Positions 8,985 to 18,350 of a DNA stretch of 64,000 bases are shown piece after piece. This DNA is from CAXBDP01 sp964598395 (GTDB lineage: Bacteria; Bacteroidota; Bacteroidia; Cytophagales; Cyclobacteriaceae). Each line of letters opens with the position of its first letter. Position 1 is the first letter of the stretch. The DNA lies in NCBI GenBank assembly GCA_964598395.1, contig CAZRBW010000008.1, positions 1 through 64,000 on the forward strand, given 5' to 3'. The notes under the pieces are model-generated. The model made no database searches. It saw only the letters and a list, made by a program, of their open reading frames with translations, and was not told the origin of the DNA. Position numbers and translations under genes: made by a program.

Positions 8985-9500
8985 ATGAAATCGATGAACT
9001 TTACGAGTAAATCAGTGCTATTTGGCCTATTATTAATGTTTTTCTTTACTGGAGTTGCTAGCGCGCAAGAGGAAGTAGAAGAGGTGTCAGATGAAGAATT
9101 GAGAAAGTATGCGATAGTAGAAGATTCTGTGCAAAGGGTTCTGAAAATTAAAACCGCGGATTTCAATAATGCCTTACGCGACGCGGAGTTGATGAACGGT
9201 GGAAGAAGATACGTTGAAATAAAGGGAGCTGGAGAAGATGCGACGAAACTAGCTGAGTTGGAAGTAACTGAAGAGGAATTGACAGAATATAAAGGTCTTC
9301 GTGCAATGGAATTGGCCATAACTACTGATGTGACAGAATTGAAAAAATCCTTAGTCACAAATGATGAAATTTTGGGTGTAGCGCTCTACAATAAAGTAAA
9401 TAGAGTTACAAAGGCGAATCCAGAAGCTAAAACAAGACTAGAAGCAATAATGGCAGCTGTGGCTGCAGAAAATACGGAAGAAAACTCTGACGAATCGTAG
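8985..9500 (+). CDS. Small acidic secreted protein of unknown function
   Basis: 171-residue exported protein. A clear signal peptide ends at GVASAQ, followed by a Glu-rich segment (EEVEEVSDEELRKY) and mostly helical sequence with a low-complexity acidic tail. No family is recognised. The frame is open from a TTG at 8964, but the ATG at 8985 places the signal peptide correctly. It is isolated: about 200 bases of non-coding DNA precede it and a strong terminator follows, so it is probably monocistronic. A periplasmic or secreted helical protein is the most that can be said. Confidence 0.7.
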   Translation: MKSMNFTSKSVLFGLLLMFFFTGVASAQEEVEEVSDEELRKYAIVEDSVQRVLKIKTADFNNALRDAELMNGGRRYVEIKGAGEDATKLAELEVTEEELTEYKGLRAMELAITTDVTELKKSLVTNDEILGVALYNKVNRVTKANPEAKTRLEAIMAAVAAENTEENSDES

Positions 9501-9524
9501 TAATAAAATGAACTAATATTGAGA

Positions 9525-9556
9525 AAAGAGGGACTAAATTGTCCCTCTTTCCGTTT
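9525..9556 (+). terminator. Rho-independent terminator
   Basis: A perfect 10-base stem (AAAGAGGGAC with GTCCCTCTTT) around a 6-base loop, followed by a short T-rich tail, lies 24 bases after the stop of the acidic secreted protein gene. Confidence 0.8.
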
Positions 9557-9626
9557 AAAAGAATAAGGGTTTTTTAAGACAAGTATTTTTGATAATTTCA
9601 AGAACACCTATTAACCAATTTTTTCA

Positions 9627-10598
9627 ATGAAAATAAGTGCTTCAATTTTTTTGTTATTGGTAATAAATCCATTTTTTTCATTAGCACAAAATCCTTTGAA
9701 TCCTGACTTGAAATATATGCGGGAGGGAAGCAAAACCAGAGCAATTGCGAGTCTTTTTACATTTAGCGTATCAAGCGGGTATACTTTTACTAATTATAAA
9801 ACAGAAATACCTGGCTTTGCCATTTTAAGACAACCTTCAAATTCCTATTTAACTTTAGCAAGTCAACAAAATTCTTCCCGAATATTTGGCTATGACCACT
9901 GGTTGAGTAATCCTCAACGAGTTGAAGATATTCAAAGAGCAAGCGATGATCAATTTATATATAGTGATACGCTATCTATGAATTATCGAGGTATTTCTAG
10001 TGGAGTCCCTATTCAATTGTCTATTCATTACACCGCTATCGATAGAATTAGAATTGGATTTGGAGCATCTCAAGAATTTCTTTCCCTCCCGGAGCAACTA
10101 AAGAGCAAGGAGGGTGAAGATATTTATTTAGCTACTAGTCAAGGAGTAATAAGGAGATATTTCGTGCTAATTGGAGCAAAGATTATTGATTATGACCGCT
10201 ATACAATCGCCGCAGATTTGCAATATGGCAATGTTGATTATAGAAAGGGTTTTGCTAAAGAAGAGTTAGAGGCTGAGAATGTGGTAAACCTTGGATTAAA
10301 TTTCGAATATAATTTATCAATCTATTCAGCTGTTTTTTTAAGGCCATCTGTAGAATCCCGCTCCTACAATATTTCTCTCGCTGATATACCGAGTTACAAA
10401 GTGAATAATGCATCCTTTGGTTTACATTTAGGGATGAGGCTCAAATATCCTGCAGTTAAAAAATGCCCGATTTCAAGTTGCAATGTTCGATATATGCATC
10501 ACCATAGTGGAGTAGAATTTAGAGGTGTTTCTATTTTCAGAAAACAAACATTGCGCTATGGAGAGGGATACGAGCAAAAGCCTAGATATAATAATTAG
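9627..10598 (+). CDS. Secreted protein, probable outer-membrane beta-barrel
   Basis: 323-residue exported protein with a signal peptide ending FFSLAQ. Most of the chain alternates polar and hydrophobic residues in strands typical of a small outer-membrane barrel (for example RIRIGFGASQEF, YTIAADLQYGNVDY, VVNLGLNFEYNL, SFGLHLGMRLKY). The C-terminus departs from this, with a Cys pair (KKCPISSC) followed by HHH and a basic tail, so barrel closure is uncertain. No family name can be assigned. It lies between its own upstream terminator and gyrA. Confidence 0.55.
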   Translation: MKISASIFLLLVINPFFSLAQNPLNPDLKYMREGSKTRAIASLFTFSVSSGYTFTNYKTEIPGFAILRQPSNSYLTLASQQNSSRIFGYDHWLSNPQRVEDIQRASDDQFIYSDTLSMNYRGISSGVPIQLSIHYTAIDRIRIGFGASQEFLSLPEQLKSKEGEDIYLATSQGVIRRYFVLIGAKIIDYDRYTIAADLQYGNVDYRKGFAKEELEAENVVNLGLNFEYNLSIYSAVFLRPSVESRSYNISLADIPSYKVNNASFGLHLGMRLKYPAVKKCPISSCNVRYMHHHSGVEFRGVSIFRKQTLRYGEGYEQKPRYNN

Positions 10599-10616
10599 AG
10601 GCTAATTAAAGCCTCT
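10597..10616 (+). terminator. Possible terminator hairpin
   Basis: A 7-base inverted repeat (AGAGGCT with AGCCTCT, 6-base loop) overlaps the stop codon of the preceding gene. The tail is A-rich rather than T-rich on this strand, so termination here is only possible. Confidence 0.35.
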
Positions 10617-10694
10617 CAAAAACTAAGTTTAAGAAGGAGTTTTCGTCTATTTTAGCTATCTTGCAAGCTTATTCCTAAGGCTGAATTTATAAAA

Positions 10695-13232
10695 ATGGCG
10701 AAAGAAGAAAACGAAGAATTTGAAAGTGCGGGAGACAATATCATCCCCATTAATATTGAAGATGAAATGCGTGGAGCCTACATTGATTATTCAATGTCAG
10801 TTATTATTTCCCGCGCTCTTCCTGATGTTCGTGATGGCTTGAAACCTGTCCATAGAAGAGTGCTTTATGGCATGCTCGAACTTGGTGTCACTTACAACAA
10901 ATCCTATAAAAAATCTGCTAGAATTGTGGGTGAAGTGCTGGGTAAATATCACCCTCATGGTGACTCTTCAGTATACGATACGATGGTGCGTATGGCTCAG
11001 CCATGGTCACTAAGATATATGCTCGTAGATGGGCAAGGCAACTTCGGCTCAATCGATGGCGATAGTCCAGCAGCAATGCGTTATACAGAGGCAAGGCTCA
11101 AAAGGATTTCCGATGAGATGCTTAACGATATCAACAAAAATACGGTTGATTTTAAACCAAATTTTGATGATTCACTCGAAGAGCCTTCTGTAGTTCCTGC
11201 GAAGCTTCCTAACCTATTGGTGAATGGTACTTCTGGGATTGCGGTAGGTATGGCCACAAATATGGCTCCTCATAATCTTACAGAGGTTATCAATGGGATT
11301 GTTGCATTCATTGATAATAGAGAAATTACCATCCCTGAATTGATGGAGCATATTACTGCGCCAGATTTTCCTACAGGAGGAACTATTTATGGGTATCAAG
11401 GAGTAAAGCTAGCATTCGAAACTGGTAGAGGTAGAGTAGTAGTGCGTGCTAAATCTACTTTTGAAACCACAAAAACTGGACGTGAGATGATTGTAGTTAC
11501 CGAAATTCCCTATATGGTGAATAAGGCTAACATGATTGAAAAAACAGCTCAGCTAATAAATGAAAAGAAAATTGAAGGTATATCCGATCTACGAGATGAA
11601 TCCGATAGAGATGGTTTACGAATAGTATATGAACTTAAAAAAGATGCTATTCCAAATATAGTCCTAAATAATCTTTTCAAATACACTCAATTACAGAATT
11701 CATTTAGTGTAAATAATGTGGCACTAGTAAAGGGTCGACCACATACCCTAAATCTTAAGGAATTAATTCATCATTTCGTTGAACATCGTCATGAAGTAGT
11801 TGTTCGTCGTACACAATACGATCTGAATGAAGCGGAAAAAAGGGCTCATATCCTTGAGGGCTATTTAATTGCGCTCGATAATCTTGATGCAGTAATTAAA
11901 CTAATCAGGGCTTCAAGAGATGGTGATGAAGCAAAAGCTGGTTTGGTTGCCAATTTTGGTTTAACTGAAATTCAAGCTCGTGCGATTTTAGACATGCGTT
12001 TGCAGAGACTTACTGGACTTGAAAGAGAAAAGATCCAAGCAGAATATGCCGAGATCATGACTTTAATTGAGCATTATAGAGCCATTCTGGCAGATGAAGG
12101 TTTGAGAATGACTATTATTAAAGACGAACTTATTGAGCTAAGAGATAAGTTTGGAGACGAAAGAAGAACAGATATAGTTCATAGTTCTGATGATATCTCA
12201 ATTGAAGACATGATACCTGATGATGAGATGGTTATTACCATTAGTCATCAAGGTTATGTAAAAAGAACTCCATTAGTAGATTACCGAGTACAAGGAAGAG
12301 GAGGAGTAGGTTCTCGTGCAGTAGCAACTAAGGATGATGATTTTACAGAGTATTTATTTGTTGCAACAGCACATAATTATATCTTGATATTTACCGAAAA
12401 AGGAAAAGTATTCTGGAAAAAGGTTTATGAATTACCTGAAGGAAGTAAGACATCCAAAGGCAGACCAATTCAAAATCTCATAAATATAGAGCCAGATGAT
12501 AAGGTAAAAGCATTCATTAATGTAAAAACACTTGCAGATGAAGACTACATAAACAATAATTACCTTATCATGTGTACCGAGAAGGGTACGATTAAAAAGA
12601 CAACTCTAGAGGCGTATTCAAGACCAAGACAAAATGGTATTAATGCGATTACCATCAATGAGGGTGATCAACTTCTAGAAGTGAAGCTTACAAATGGTTC
12701 TAATGATATTGTTATCGCGCTTCAATCTGGTCGTGCAATAAGATTCAATGAAGGAGATGTGAGGCCGATGGGCAGAAATGCAGCAGGTGTGAGAGGGATA
12801 ACTTTGGCTAATGAAAATGACAAAGTCGTTGGTATGGTGTGCATTAGCAATTTGGAATCAAATTTGTTAGTTGTATCAGAGAAAGGATACGGAAAACGTT
12901 CTGCAATTGATGAATATCGGATTACTAGAAGAGGTGGAAAGGGTGTAAAAACTTTGAACATTACTGAGAAAACTGGAAATCTAGTTGCAATAAAAGAAGT
13001 ATCGGATCTTGATGACTTGATGATTATTAATCGTTCAGGAGTTCTAATAAGACTTGCTGTTTCAAATTTAAGAGTGATGGGTAGAGCTACCCAGGGCGTT
13101 CGACTAATTAGACTCAATGAAGAAGATATTATTTCTTCTGTAGAAAAAATTGAGAATGTAGAAGTTGAAATTGAAGATGAAAACACAGGAGAAGTAGACA
13201 ACGGTACGGATGATATTCCACAGGAATCATAA
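10695..13232 (+). CDS. gyrA: DNA gyrase subunit A
   Basis: Breakage-reunion subunit of DNA gyrase, 845 residues, within the normal range. The winged-helix segment is followed by the catalytic Tyr130 (AAMRYTEARL). The quinolone region reads GDSSVYD at 89-95, keeping the key Ser91 and Asp95 (E. coli Ser83 and Asp87), so no classical resistance change is seen. The C-terminal propeller begins with a GyrA box at about residue 533 (QGRGGVG), which differs from the usual QRRGGKG, and the chain ends in an acidic tail. gyrB is not adjacent. No exact octamer copy lies in this 2.5-kb gene. Confidence 0.97.
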   Translation: MAKEENEEFESAGDNIIPINIEDEMRGAYIDYSMSVIISRALPDVRDGLKPVHRRVLYGMLELGVTYNKSYKKSARIVGEVLGKYHPHGDSSVYDTMVRMAQPWSLRYMLVDGQGNFGSIDGDSPAAMRYTEARLKRISDEMLNDINKNTVDFKPNFDDSLEEPSVVPAKLPNLLVNGTSGIAVGMATNMAPHNLTEVINGIVAFIDNREITIPELMEHITAPDFPTGGTIYGYQGVKLAFETGRGRVVVRAKSTFETTKTGREMIVVTEIPYMVNKANMIEKTAQLINEKKIEGISDLRDESDRDGLRIVYELKKDAIPNIVLNNLFKYTQLQNSFSVNNVALVKGRPHTLNLKELIHHFVEHRHEVVVRRTQYDLNEAEKRAHILEGYLIALDNLDAVIKLIRASRDGDEAKAGLVANFGLTEIQARAILDMRLQRLTGLEREKIQAEYAEIMTLIEHYRAILADEGLRMTIIKDELIELRDKFGDERRTDIVHSSDDISIEDMIPDDEMVITISHQGYVKRTPLVDYRVQGRGGVGSRAVATKDDDFTEYLFVATAHNYILIFTEKGKVFWKKVYELPEGSKTSKGRPIQNLINIEPDDKVKAFINVKTLADEDYINNNYLIMCTEKGTIKKTTLEAYSRPRQNGINAITINEGDQLLEVKLTNGSNDIVIALQSGRAIRFNEGDVRPMGRNAAGVRGITLANENDKVVGMVCISNLESNLLVVSEKGYGKRSAIDEYRITRRGGKGVKTLNITEKTGNLVAIKEVSDLDDLMIINRSGVLIRLAVSNLRVMGRATQGVRLIRLNEEDIISSVEKIENVEVEIEDENTGEVDNGTDDIPQES

Positions 13233-13282
13233 TTGACTTAAACTAATTTTGAAAAACCTATTCTATTGAAATCAAAACTGTT

Positions 13283-14437
13283 ATGAAAAAATTAATCACC
13301 TATTTATTTGTATGTTTTATTAGTTTTTCGGCTTTTGCTCAAAATGCTAATGTGAACAAGGCAGAAAGGTCTTTAAAAGAAGGAGACCTTGCCACAGCTA
13401 AAGAAGCTATTGATGAGGCTCAGGCAAATGAAAAAACGAAGGATGCTGCAAGGACTCTTTACACCTTAGCTCAAGTTTATCAGGCAATTACATTATCTGA
13501 TGAGCCACAATATGCAAGTATGAAATCAGATGCATTCAACAAGTCACTTGATGGATTCAAAAAGATTATTGCCTCTGAAAAAGAGAATAGTACTTATTAT
13601 ATTTTGGCATCAGAGGGTCTAAACTCATTCTGGGGAGCTAATTTTAACAAAGCTGCTGAATTATTTAATGATGGCGAATTCGAAGAATCATCTGTATATT
13701 TTAAGAAAGCAGCTCTAATTCAGCCAAATGATACTACTACCTTATTGTTTGGTGGCTTCGCGGCGCAACAATCTGATGATTATGACTTAGCTCTAAGTAA
13801 TTTCAACAAATTAGTTGCGATGAATTACGAGGACTTGGATGTATACAGAGCCTTGATTTATATGCAAAGAGTTCACTTAGAGGATAGTGAAAAAGCCTTA
13901 GCTACTGTGCAAAAAGCAAAAAAAGCTTTTCCGACTGATACAGATTTAGCTCGTGAGGAAATCAATATTTTGGTTGAACTTGATAGATTAGATGATGCTT
14001 TGGGCAGCCTAGAGGAAGCAGTTAAAAATGATCCTACAAATGAACTGTACTTCTATAACATCGGGATTATTTATGACAATCAGCAAAATTTTGAAAAAGC
14101 TGAGGCTAATTACAAAAAAGTAATCGAGCTTAAGCCTAATCATTTTGAAGCTAACTTTAATTTAGCGGCCATTTATTACAATAAAGCAGTAGAAATACTT
14201 GCTGAAGCAAATGCAATGGATTTGGATGAGTATCAAGCAAAGGGTAAACAAATAGAAGCTAAGGCAAAAGTTGAATTCGAAAAAGCTTTACCTTTTCTGG
14301 AAACTGCGCATAATATTACTCAAGATGATATTTCTGCAGCACAGACTTTACAAACAGTTTATGCGCAATTAGGGATGACTGCAAAGTCAGAGGCTATGGC
14401 TAAGAAAATAATCGCCATCGGTGGTGGAGATAACTAA
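13283..14437 (+). CDS. Exported TPR protein
   Basis: 384-residue periplasmic or outer-membrane-associated protein. A signal peptide ends in SAFAQ. The body consists of tetratricopeptide repeats, clearest at ELYFYNIGIIYDNQQNFEKA and the next unit HFEANFNLAAIYYNKA. It begins 50 bases after gyrA and is closed by a strong terminator, so it may be read through from gyrA or have its own promoter. TPR proteins act as scaffolds; a partner is not evident. Confidence 0.75.
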   Translation: MKKLITYLFVCFISFSAFAQNANVNKAERSLKEGDLATAKEAIDEAQANEKTKDAARTLYTLAQVYQAITLSDEPQYASMKSDAFNKSLDGFKKIIASEKENSTYYILASEGLNSFWGANFNKAAELFNDGEFEESSVYFKKAALIQPNDTTTLLFGGFAAQQSDDYDLALSNFNKLVAMNYEDLDVYRALIYMQRVHLEDSEKALATVQKAKKAFPTDTDLAREEINILVELDRLDDALGSLEEAVKNDPTNELYFYNIGIIYDNQQNFEKAEANYKKVIELKPNHFEANFNLAAIYYNKAVEILAEANAMDLDEYQAKGKQIEAKAKVEFEKALPFLETAHNITQDDISAAQTLQTVYAQLGMTAKSEAMAKKIIAIGGGDN

Positions 14438-14467
14438 TTTCTAAATAAAGTTCTGAATCAATATAAA

Positions 14468-14500
14468 AATCCAAATCGGTTTACCGGTTTGGATTTTTTT
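14468..14500 (+). terminator. Rho-independent terminator
   Basis: The stem AAATCCAAA pairs with TTTGGATTT and encloses a second short stem, and is followed by a run of T. It ends the gyrA/TPR unit. Confidence 0.88.
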
Positions 14501-14528
14501 TATGAAAGATGAAGACTAATGGTAAGTG

Positions 14529-15089
14529 TTAGAAAATTTGCTGTAACTCATTCCATAATTTCACTTTCTGAGCTTTATCATTATTAAGTTCATTTACTGG
14601 GTTGGAAGCCAAATGAATTTTACTTGCTGATTTTATCGATTCATACAATTTTCCGTCAGCGCTAAACTTCAAGACTGGAAGTTCGCCCGTGAATGCCAAA
14701 AGGAATTTATAATCGTAACTATTAATGAACTCCAGCAAGTCCTGCTCATTACCGATTAGACTATTGATATTGACTACCGCCACATCAGTCCAGGTGAGCT
14801 TGATAGCTGGAATAAGTTTGCTGAAAAAATCTTTTTCTTCCTCAGTGATTCCATCACTCTTAGGGTTGTTGACTAGAATCAATACTTGCTTTCGAAATTC
14901 TCCAATCTGAGGAAGTTTAGGTATAATTTCTTCAGACTGTGGGTTAATTTCTTCTACAGCTTGATTTTCCTCCCGCTTCTCTTCAATGTTAGATGTCGTA
15001 GGAACAGTTTGTTCCTCAGGTAATACGTAAATTCCTTCTTGAATGAATTGACCTAAAAATTGAATATTTATTTCTTCTCTATTATTCAT
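14529..15089 (-). CDS. Conserved hypothetical; possible HolD (DNA polymerase III psi)-like protein
   Basis: 186-residue cytoplasmic protein without a recognised name. It has three parts: a short N-terminal helix (IQFLGQFIQEGIYV), an acidic Pro/Glu linker (about 25-60), and a Rossmann-like C-terminal domain that begins VLILVNNP and ends with SNPVNEL, then KVKLWNELQQI. This order, especially the final P-x3-L ... K-x2-LW-x3-Q segment, resembles the psi subunit of the polymerase III clamp loader (HolD). The likeness is by eye and remote, so the function is inference. It overlaps the thioesterase gene by 8 bases and is translated after it. Confidence 0.45.
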   Translation of the reverse strand: MNNREEINIQFLGQFIQEGIYVLPEEQTVPTTSNIEEKREENQAVEEINPQSEEIIPKLPQIGEFRKQVLILVNNPKSDGITEEEKDFFSKLIPAIKLTWTDVAVVNINSLIGNEQDLLEFINSYDYKFLLAFTGELPVLKFSADGKLYESIKSASKIHLASNPVNELNNDKAQKVKLWNELQQIF

Positions 15090-15606
15090 CCAGCTTGAAT
15101 ATTGATTTTAATTCTGTCGCATCTTCAGGCTTCATTCTCTTAGCTAATACCAATCTAAGTTGTCTTCTTCTTAATGCTCCTGCGAATAGTTCTTTTTCTT
15201 CATCTGTTTCAGGAACTAATTCAGGAACATCTATGGGTCTGCCAGACTGATCAACCGCTACAAAAGTAAAGAATGCACTGTGAGAGGTGAATTTCTTAGC
15301 ACTTGGAATATCTTCGGCGCTTACTTCCACATGAACTTCCATAGAGGAACTAAATGCCCTAGTAACTTTGGCAGTCAATGTGACAACATTACCCAGCTGA
15401 ATTGGCTTGCCAAAATGGATATTGTCTGCGGAAGCAGTTACTACAATTCTGTTGGAGTGCTTTTGTGCGGCAATGGCAGAGACTATATCCATCCAGTGCA
15501 TAAGGCGTCCTCCCATCAAATTATTCAAGGTATTAGTATCGTTGGGAAGCACCAATTCCGTCATTATCGTGTAGGAATCTTGTGGTCTTTTCTGTTTTGG
15601 AGGCAT
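15082..15606 (-). CDS. Acyl-CoA thioesterase (hotdog fold, YciA/BFIT type)
   Basis: Cytoplasmic acyl-CoA hydrolase of 174 residues. The hotdog signature is clear: NTLNNLMGGRLMHWMD (Asn and Asp of the active site), then ASADNIHFGKPI, and a long beta sheet with SHSAFFTFVAVD. The frame extends to a TTG at 15624, but the ATG at 15606 (MPPKQKRP) is preferred. A -7-like box lies just upstream, so it probably has its own promoter in the 38-base gap after pcm. Substrate chain length cannot be read from the sequence. Confidence 0.87.
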   Translation of the reverse strand: MPPKQKRPQDSYTIMTELVLPNDTNTLNNLMGGRLMHWMDIVSAIAAQKHSNRIVVTASADNIHFGKPIQLGNVVTLTAKVTRAFSSSMEVHVEVSAEDIPSAKKFTSHSAFFTFVAVDQSGRPIDVPELVPETDEEKELFAGALRRRQLRLVLAKRMKPEDATELKSIFKLDE

Positions 15607-15621
15607 AGTAATTTCTTTTCG

Positions 15622-15629
15622 CAAATATA
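15622..15629 (-). promoter_or_regulatory. Candidate -7 box of the thioesterase gene
   Basis: On the minus strand TATATTTG fits TAnnTTTG and lies 15 bases before the ATG at 15606. No clear -33 box was found; the site is inside the short gap after pcm. Confidence 0.4.
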
Positions 15630-15644
15630 GCCATTTAGCTCGGC

Positions 15645-16313
15645 TTAGGCGCCAAGTCCCCAGCCATCTTTGCCTAATAATGGCACAAAACTGAAATTAT
15701 GGTGCTCTTCTTTGCTAAGTTTTGTTTCTGATTCTTTGTGAAGACAAATCATCGTTTGGGCTGATCGATCACCAACAGGTATGACCAATCTGCCACCAAT
15801 CTTCAATTGCTCAATTAGATTTTTGGGAATGAATGGTGCGCCTGCGGTAACAATTATTCCATCGAATGGGGCGAATTGAGGTAATCCCAATGTGCCATCA
15901 CCTTGAAAAAATTGTGGCCGATATCCCATTTTTGGAAGAAATTTGCGTGTGCGCTCATAGAGGTTTTTGTTGTACTCAATAGTGTAAACGGTGCAGCCGA
16001 TTTCGAGTAATACGCATGCTTGATAGCCACTACCTGTTCCAACTTCGAGCACTTTGCTTCCTGGTTTTAAATGGAGTAACTCTGTCTGGAAAGCTACCGT
16101 GTAGGGCTGACTAATCGTTTGACCTTCACCAATAGGAAATGCCTTATCTTCGTAAGCATGCTCAACAAAAGCAGGGTCGAAAAAATTATGTCGAGCCACT
16201 TTACCTACAGCATTCAATACAGCAGGATCAATGATTCCCTTTTCTTTGATGGTTTTTACTAATGTTTTACGTAAACCTCGGTGCCTGTAACTATCTTCCT
16301 GAATAAGCATCAT
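15645..16313 (-). CDS. pcm: Protein-L-isoaspartate O-methyltransferase
   Basis: Repairs isoaspartyl residues in damaged proteins using S-adenosylmethionine. 222 residues. The SAM-binding loop is VLEVGTGSGYQACVL (near residue 90); the family pre-motif IGEGQTISQPYTVAF, which binds the substrate Asp/isoAsp, lies just before it, and DGIIVTAGAP lies near residue 155. Its length is normal for Pcm. It is the first gene of a minus-strand run (pcm, thioesterase, HolD-like protein). A -7-like box ends 4 bases before the first ATG, suggesting a leaderless message. Confidence 0.93.
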   Translation of the reverse strand: MMLIQEDSYRHRGLRKTLVKTIKEKGIIDPAVLNAVGKVARHNFFDPAFVEHAYEDKAFPIGEGQTISQPYTVAFQTELLHLKPGSKVLEVGTGSGYQACVLLEIGCTVYTIEYNKNLYERTRKFLPKMGYRPQFFQGDGTLGLPQFAPFDGIIVTAGAPFIPKNLIEQLKIGGRLVIPVGDRSAQTMICLHKESETKLSKEEHHNFSFVPLLGKDGWGLGA

Positions 16314-16317
16314 TTGT

Positions 16318-16325
16318 CAAATATA
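16318..16325 (-). promoter_or_regulatory. Candidate -7 promoter box of pcm
   Basis: Minus-strand TATATTTG (TAnnTTTG) is separated by ACAA from the pcm ATG at 16313. This is the same 4-base spacing as at rpe and at the class III aminotransferase gene. Confidence 0.45.
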
Positions 16326-16462
16326 TAGTATATTTTCGGCTTTGAAACTCAAATTTCGCATGTTTTGAACATTCACCTTTTATGGATGTTCTTTTGCAGA
16401 TTAGGAATTAGTCATTGAGCTAATTCGCTTGTTTTTATTGATAATTGAGAAATACACACGAC

Positions 16463-17056
16463 ATGTTTACAGGGATAATCGAAGGTTTAGGAAAAGTAAT
16501 GGATATCAAAACCGAAGGTAGCAATACGCATTTTGTGCTATCCTGTGATTTTTTGAATGAGCTTAAAATTGATCAAAGTTTAAGTCATAATGGTGTATGC
16601 CTCACTGTGGTTGATATCACTAAAGATTCCTATACCGTAACGGCTGTTGAGGAAACATTAAAAAAGACCAATCTGGGTATGATCAAAATGGATGATTTGG
16701 CGAATTTAGAAAGATGTATGCCTGCGAATGGTCGTTTTGATGGGCATATTGTACAAGGCCATGTAGATACAATTGGAAAGGTGCAGAGGATTGAAAATAG
16801 AGACGGAAGTTGGTTGATAGATTTTAAATTGGTAGGAGAGCAGAGTCATTTAATTGTTGAAAAGGGCTCTATCACCATCAATGGAGTGAGCCTTACCTGC
16901 TTCGATGTGCGGGAGGATGGTTTCAAAGTAACGATTATCCCTTACACTTGGGAGCACACTACTTTCCACAAATTGAAAGCTGGCGATAGTGTAAATCTAG
17001 AGTTTGATATTGTAGGTAAGTATATCCAAAAAATGATGAGTAAGCGAGAGAACTAA
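16463..17056 (+). CDS. ribE: Riboflavin synthase alpha subunit
   Basis: Joins two molecules of 6,7-dimethyl-8-ribityllumazine to make riboflavin. The 197-residue protein starts MFTGIIEGLG and has two lumazine-binding repeats; the second begins GRFDGHIVQGHVDTIG near residue 90. Motifs NGVCLTV and NGVSLTC mark equivalent positions in the two halves. The frame is open from a TTG at 16445, but the ATG at 16463 is the family start. It is alone; other rib genes are not near. An octamer copy lies inside the gene and another lies just after its stop. Confidence 0.95.
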   Translation: MFTGIIEGLGKVMDIKTEGSNTHFVLSCDFLNELKIDQSLSHNGVCLTVVDITKDSYTVTAVEETLKKTNLGMIKMDDLANLERCMPANGRFDGHIVQGHVDTIGKVQRIENRDGSWLIDFKLVGEQSHLIVEKGSITINGVSLTCFDVREDGFKVTIIPYTWEHTTFHKLKAGDSVNLEFDIVGKYIQKMMSKREN

Positions 17057-17104
17057 ATATCCTCCCGCTTTCATTATATCTGTGATTAGAAAATAGGGTA
17101 GATT

Positions 17105-18268
17105 TTAATTCACCCTAGTTTTGTAAATAGTAAAATAATCTTCCTCTTCATCCATATTTATATTCTTGATAAACCAAATATTGGTGCCCTTAGCCAACCC
17201 ACTGAAGATATTTAGATCATGCTCATTGTCTAAATCAGCAAGATAATTGGCATCCTTATCTAATATGTGGATTCTATTTCCATATTTTTTATCAAGCTCT
17301 TGATACAGGGCCGAGAGAGCTTCTCCATCTTCTTTGGCTTGTTGTTCTTTTACACGTTCTCGATCCACCTGATTGTAGCCCGGATAGTAAAATAATAGGA
17401 TGTTTTCACCTGTGCTAATAATATTTCTTGTAGTGCCATCTGCAGTCGAAAACATAATAGATCCTGGTTGCTTTTTACTTAATTCCTCACCTTGTGTTGG
17501 ATTAAAATTTTGATACTTTAAATTTTTAATTGACTGTAAATCAAATGTTTTTAGGTCGAACTCATAAAGCTTTGCTTCCGCACCTAGAGTGATTAATAGT
17601 TTATTGTCATGAATAGTATAATAGGCCATAATATCTGAAATTTCATACCCTAAGCCATCTCTTAATTTGCTTGCAGCTGGAATACTCAAAAACGGAGTAT
17701 GTGTATTCGCAACAGTGTCGAATTCTGTCAATAATGTTAATTGTTGATAATATTCGGCTTGATTTTTTTCTTTACCCTTGAAATCGAAATAAGAAATTAT
17801 GAATTTACCATTGTATGATATAGGTGCCGTACTCTGATTTGTCGAAGTCATAAACATCTTATAGTCCTCTGGTAATTTTTTGCTCTTGAGTACTTCTCCG
17901 CTTATGTTGTAGGTAAAAAAACCTCTATTGCCAATGATAAAAACATTGCCATCTGAAGTGAATCTTCCAGGCCCTAACATCCTACCATAGGAATTAGGAG
18001 AATCGCCTTCAAGCTCTAATTCGTTAAGAATATTTCCTTCCAAATCACTAAACACTATTTTACTAGTAGCTCTATCGTAAAGCATTAGTTTATTATACTC
18101 TTCAGATACATCTAATAATGTCAATGTACCTAAATAATCTATTCGTACAGAGTCTATTAATTCGAGTTTTGTATTCTTTTCTGAGGTTTTGGTCGTGATA
18201 TTTGCATTTTCTTCCGTGCAGCCCGCGATTAGAAGACAGATAATTGAAATGACTATTAATATTTTCAC
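17105..18268 (-). CDS. Beta-propeller-type lipoprotein (6-bladed/DUF4221-like)
   Basis: 387-residue lipoprotein with lipobox LIAGC (Cys at residue 16) followed by TEEN, consistent with a surface-export signal. The body has repeating strand groups such as KIVFSDLEGNILNEL, VFIIGNRGFFTYNISGEV and IHILDKDANYLADL, typical of six-bladed propellers such as DUF4221 or BF3164-like lipoproteins. Ligand is unknown. It lies downstream of the Crp-like regulator on the same strand, but 82 bases separate them, so co-transcription is uncertain. Confidence 0.6.
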   Translation of the reverse strand: MKILIVISIICLLIAGCTEENANITTKTSEKNTKLELIDSVRIDYLGTLTLLDVSEEYNKLMLYDRATSKIVFSDLEGNILNELELEGDSPNSYGRMLGPGRFTSDGNVFIIGNRGFFTYNISGEVLKSKKLPEDYKMFMTSTNQSTAPISYNGKFIISYFDFKGKEKNQAEYYQQLTLLTEFDTVANTHTPFLSIPAASKLRDGLGYEISDIMAYYTIHDNKLLITLGAEAKLYEFDLKTFDLQSIKNLKYQNFNPTQGEELSKKQPGSIMFSTADGTTRNIISTGENILLFYYPGYNQVDRERVKEQQAKEDGEALSALYQELDKKYGNRIHILDKDANYLADLDNEHDLNIFSGLAKGTNIWFIKNINMDEEEDYFTIYKTRVN

Positions 18269-18350
18269 ACTATTGTTTTTAATTAGGATACTAAAATTAA
18301 CAAAATAGTTGTAAAGTCAATAAGATTTTAGAAATAAATATTTTATTCAT

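Noticed and set aside
16314..16462. FMN riboswitch before ribE
   Set aside because: The leader is short and lacks the conserved RFN-element segments; only an AT-rich spacer is seen.
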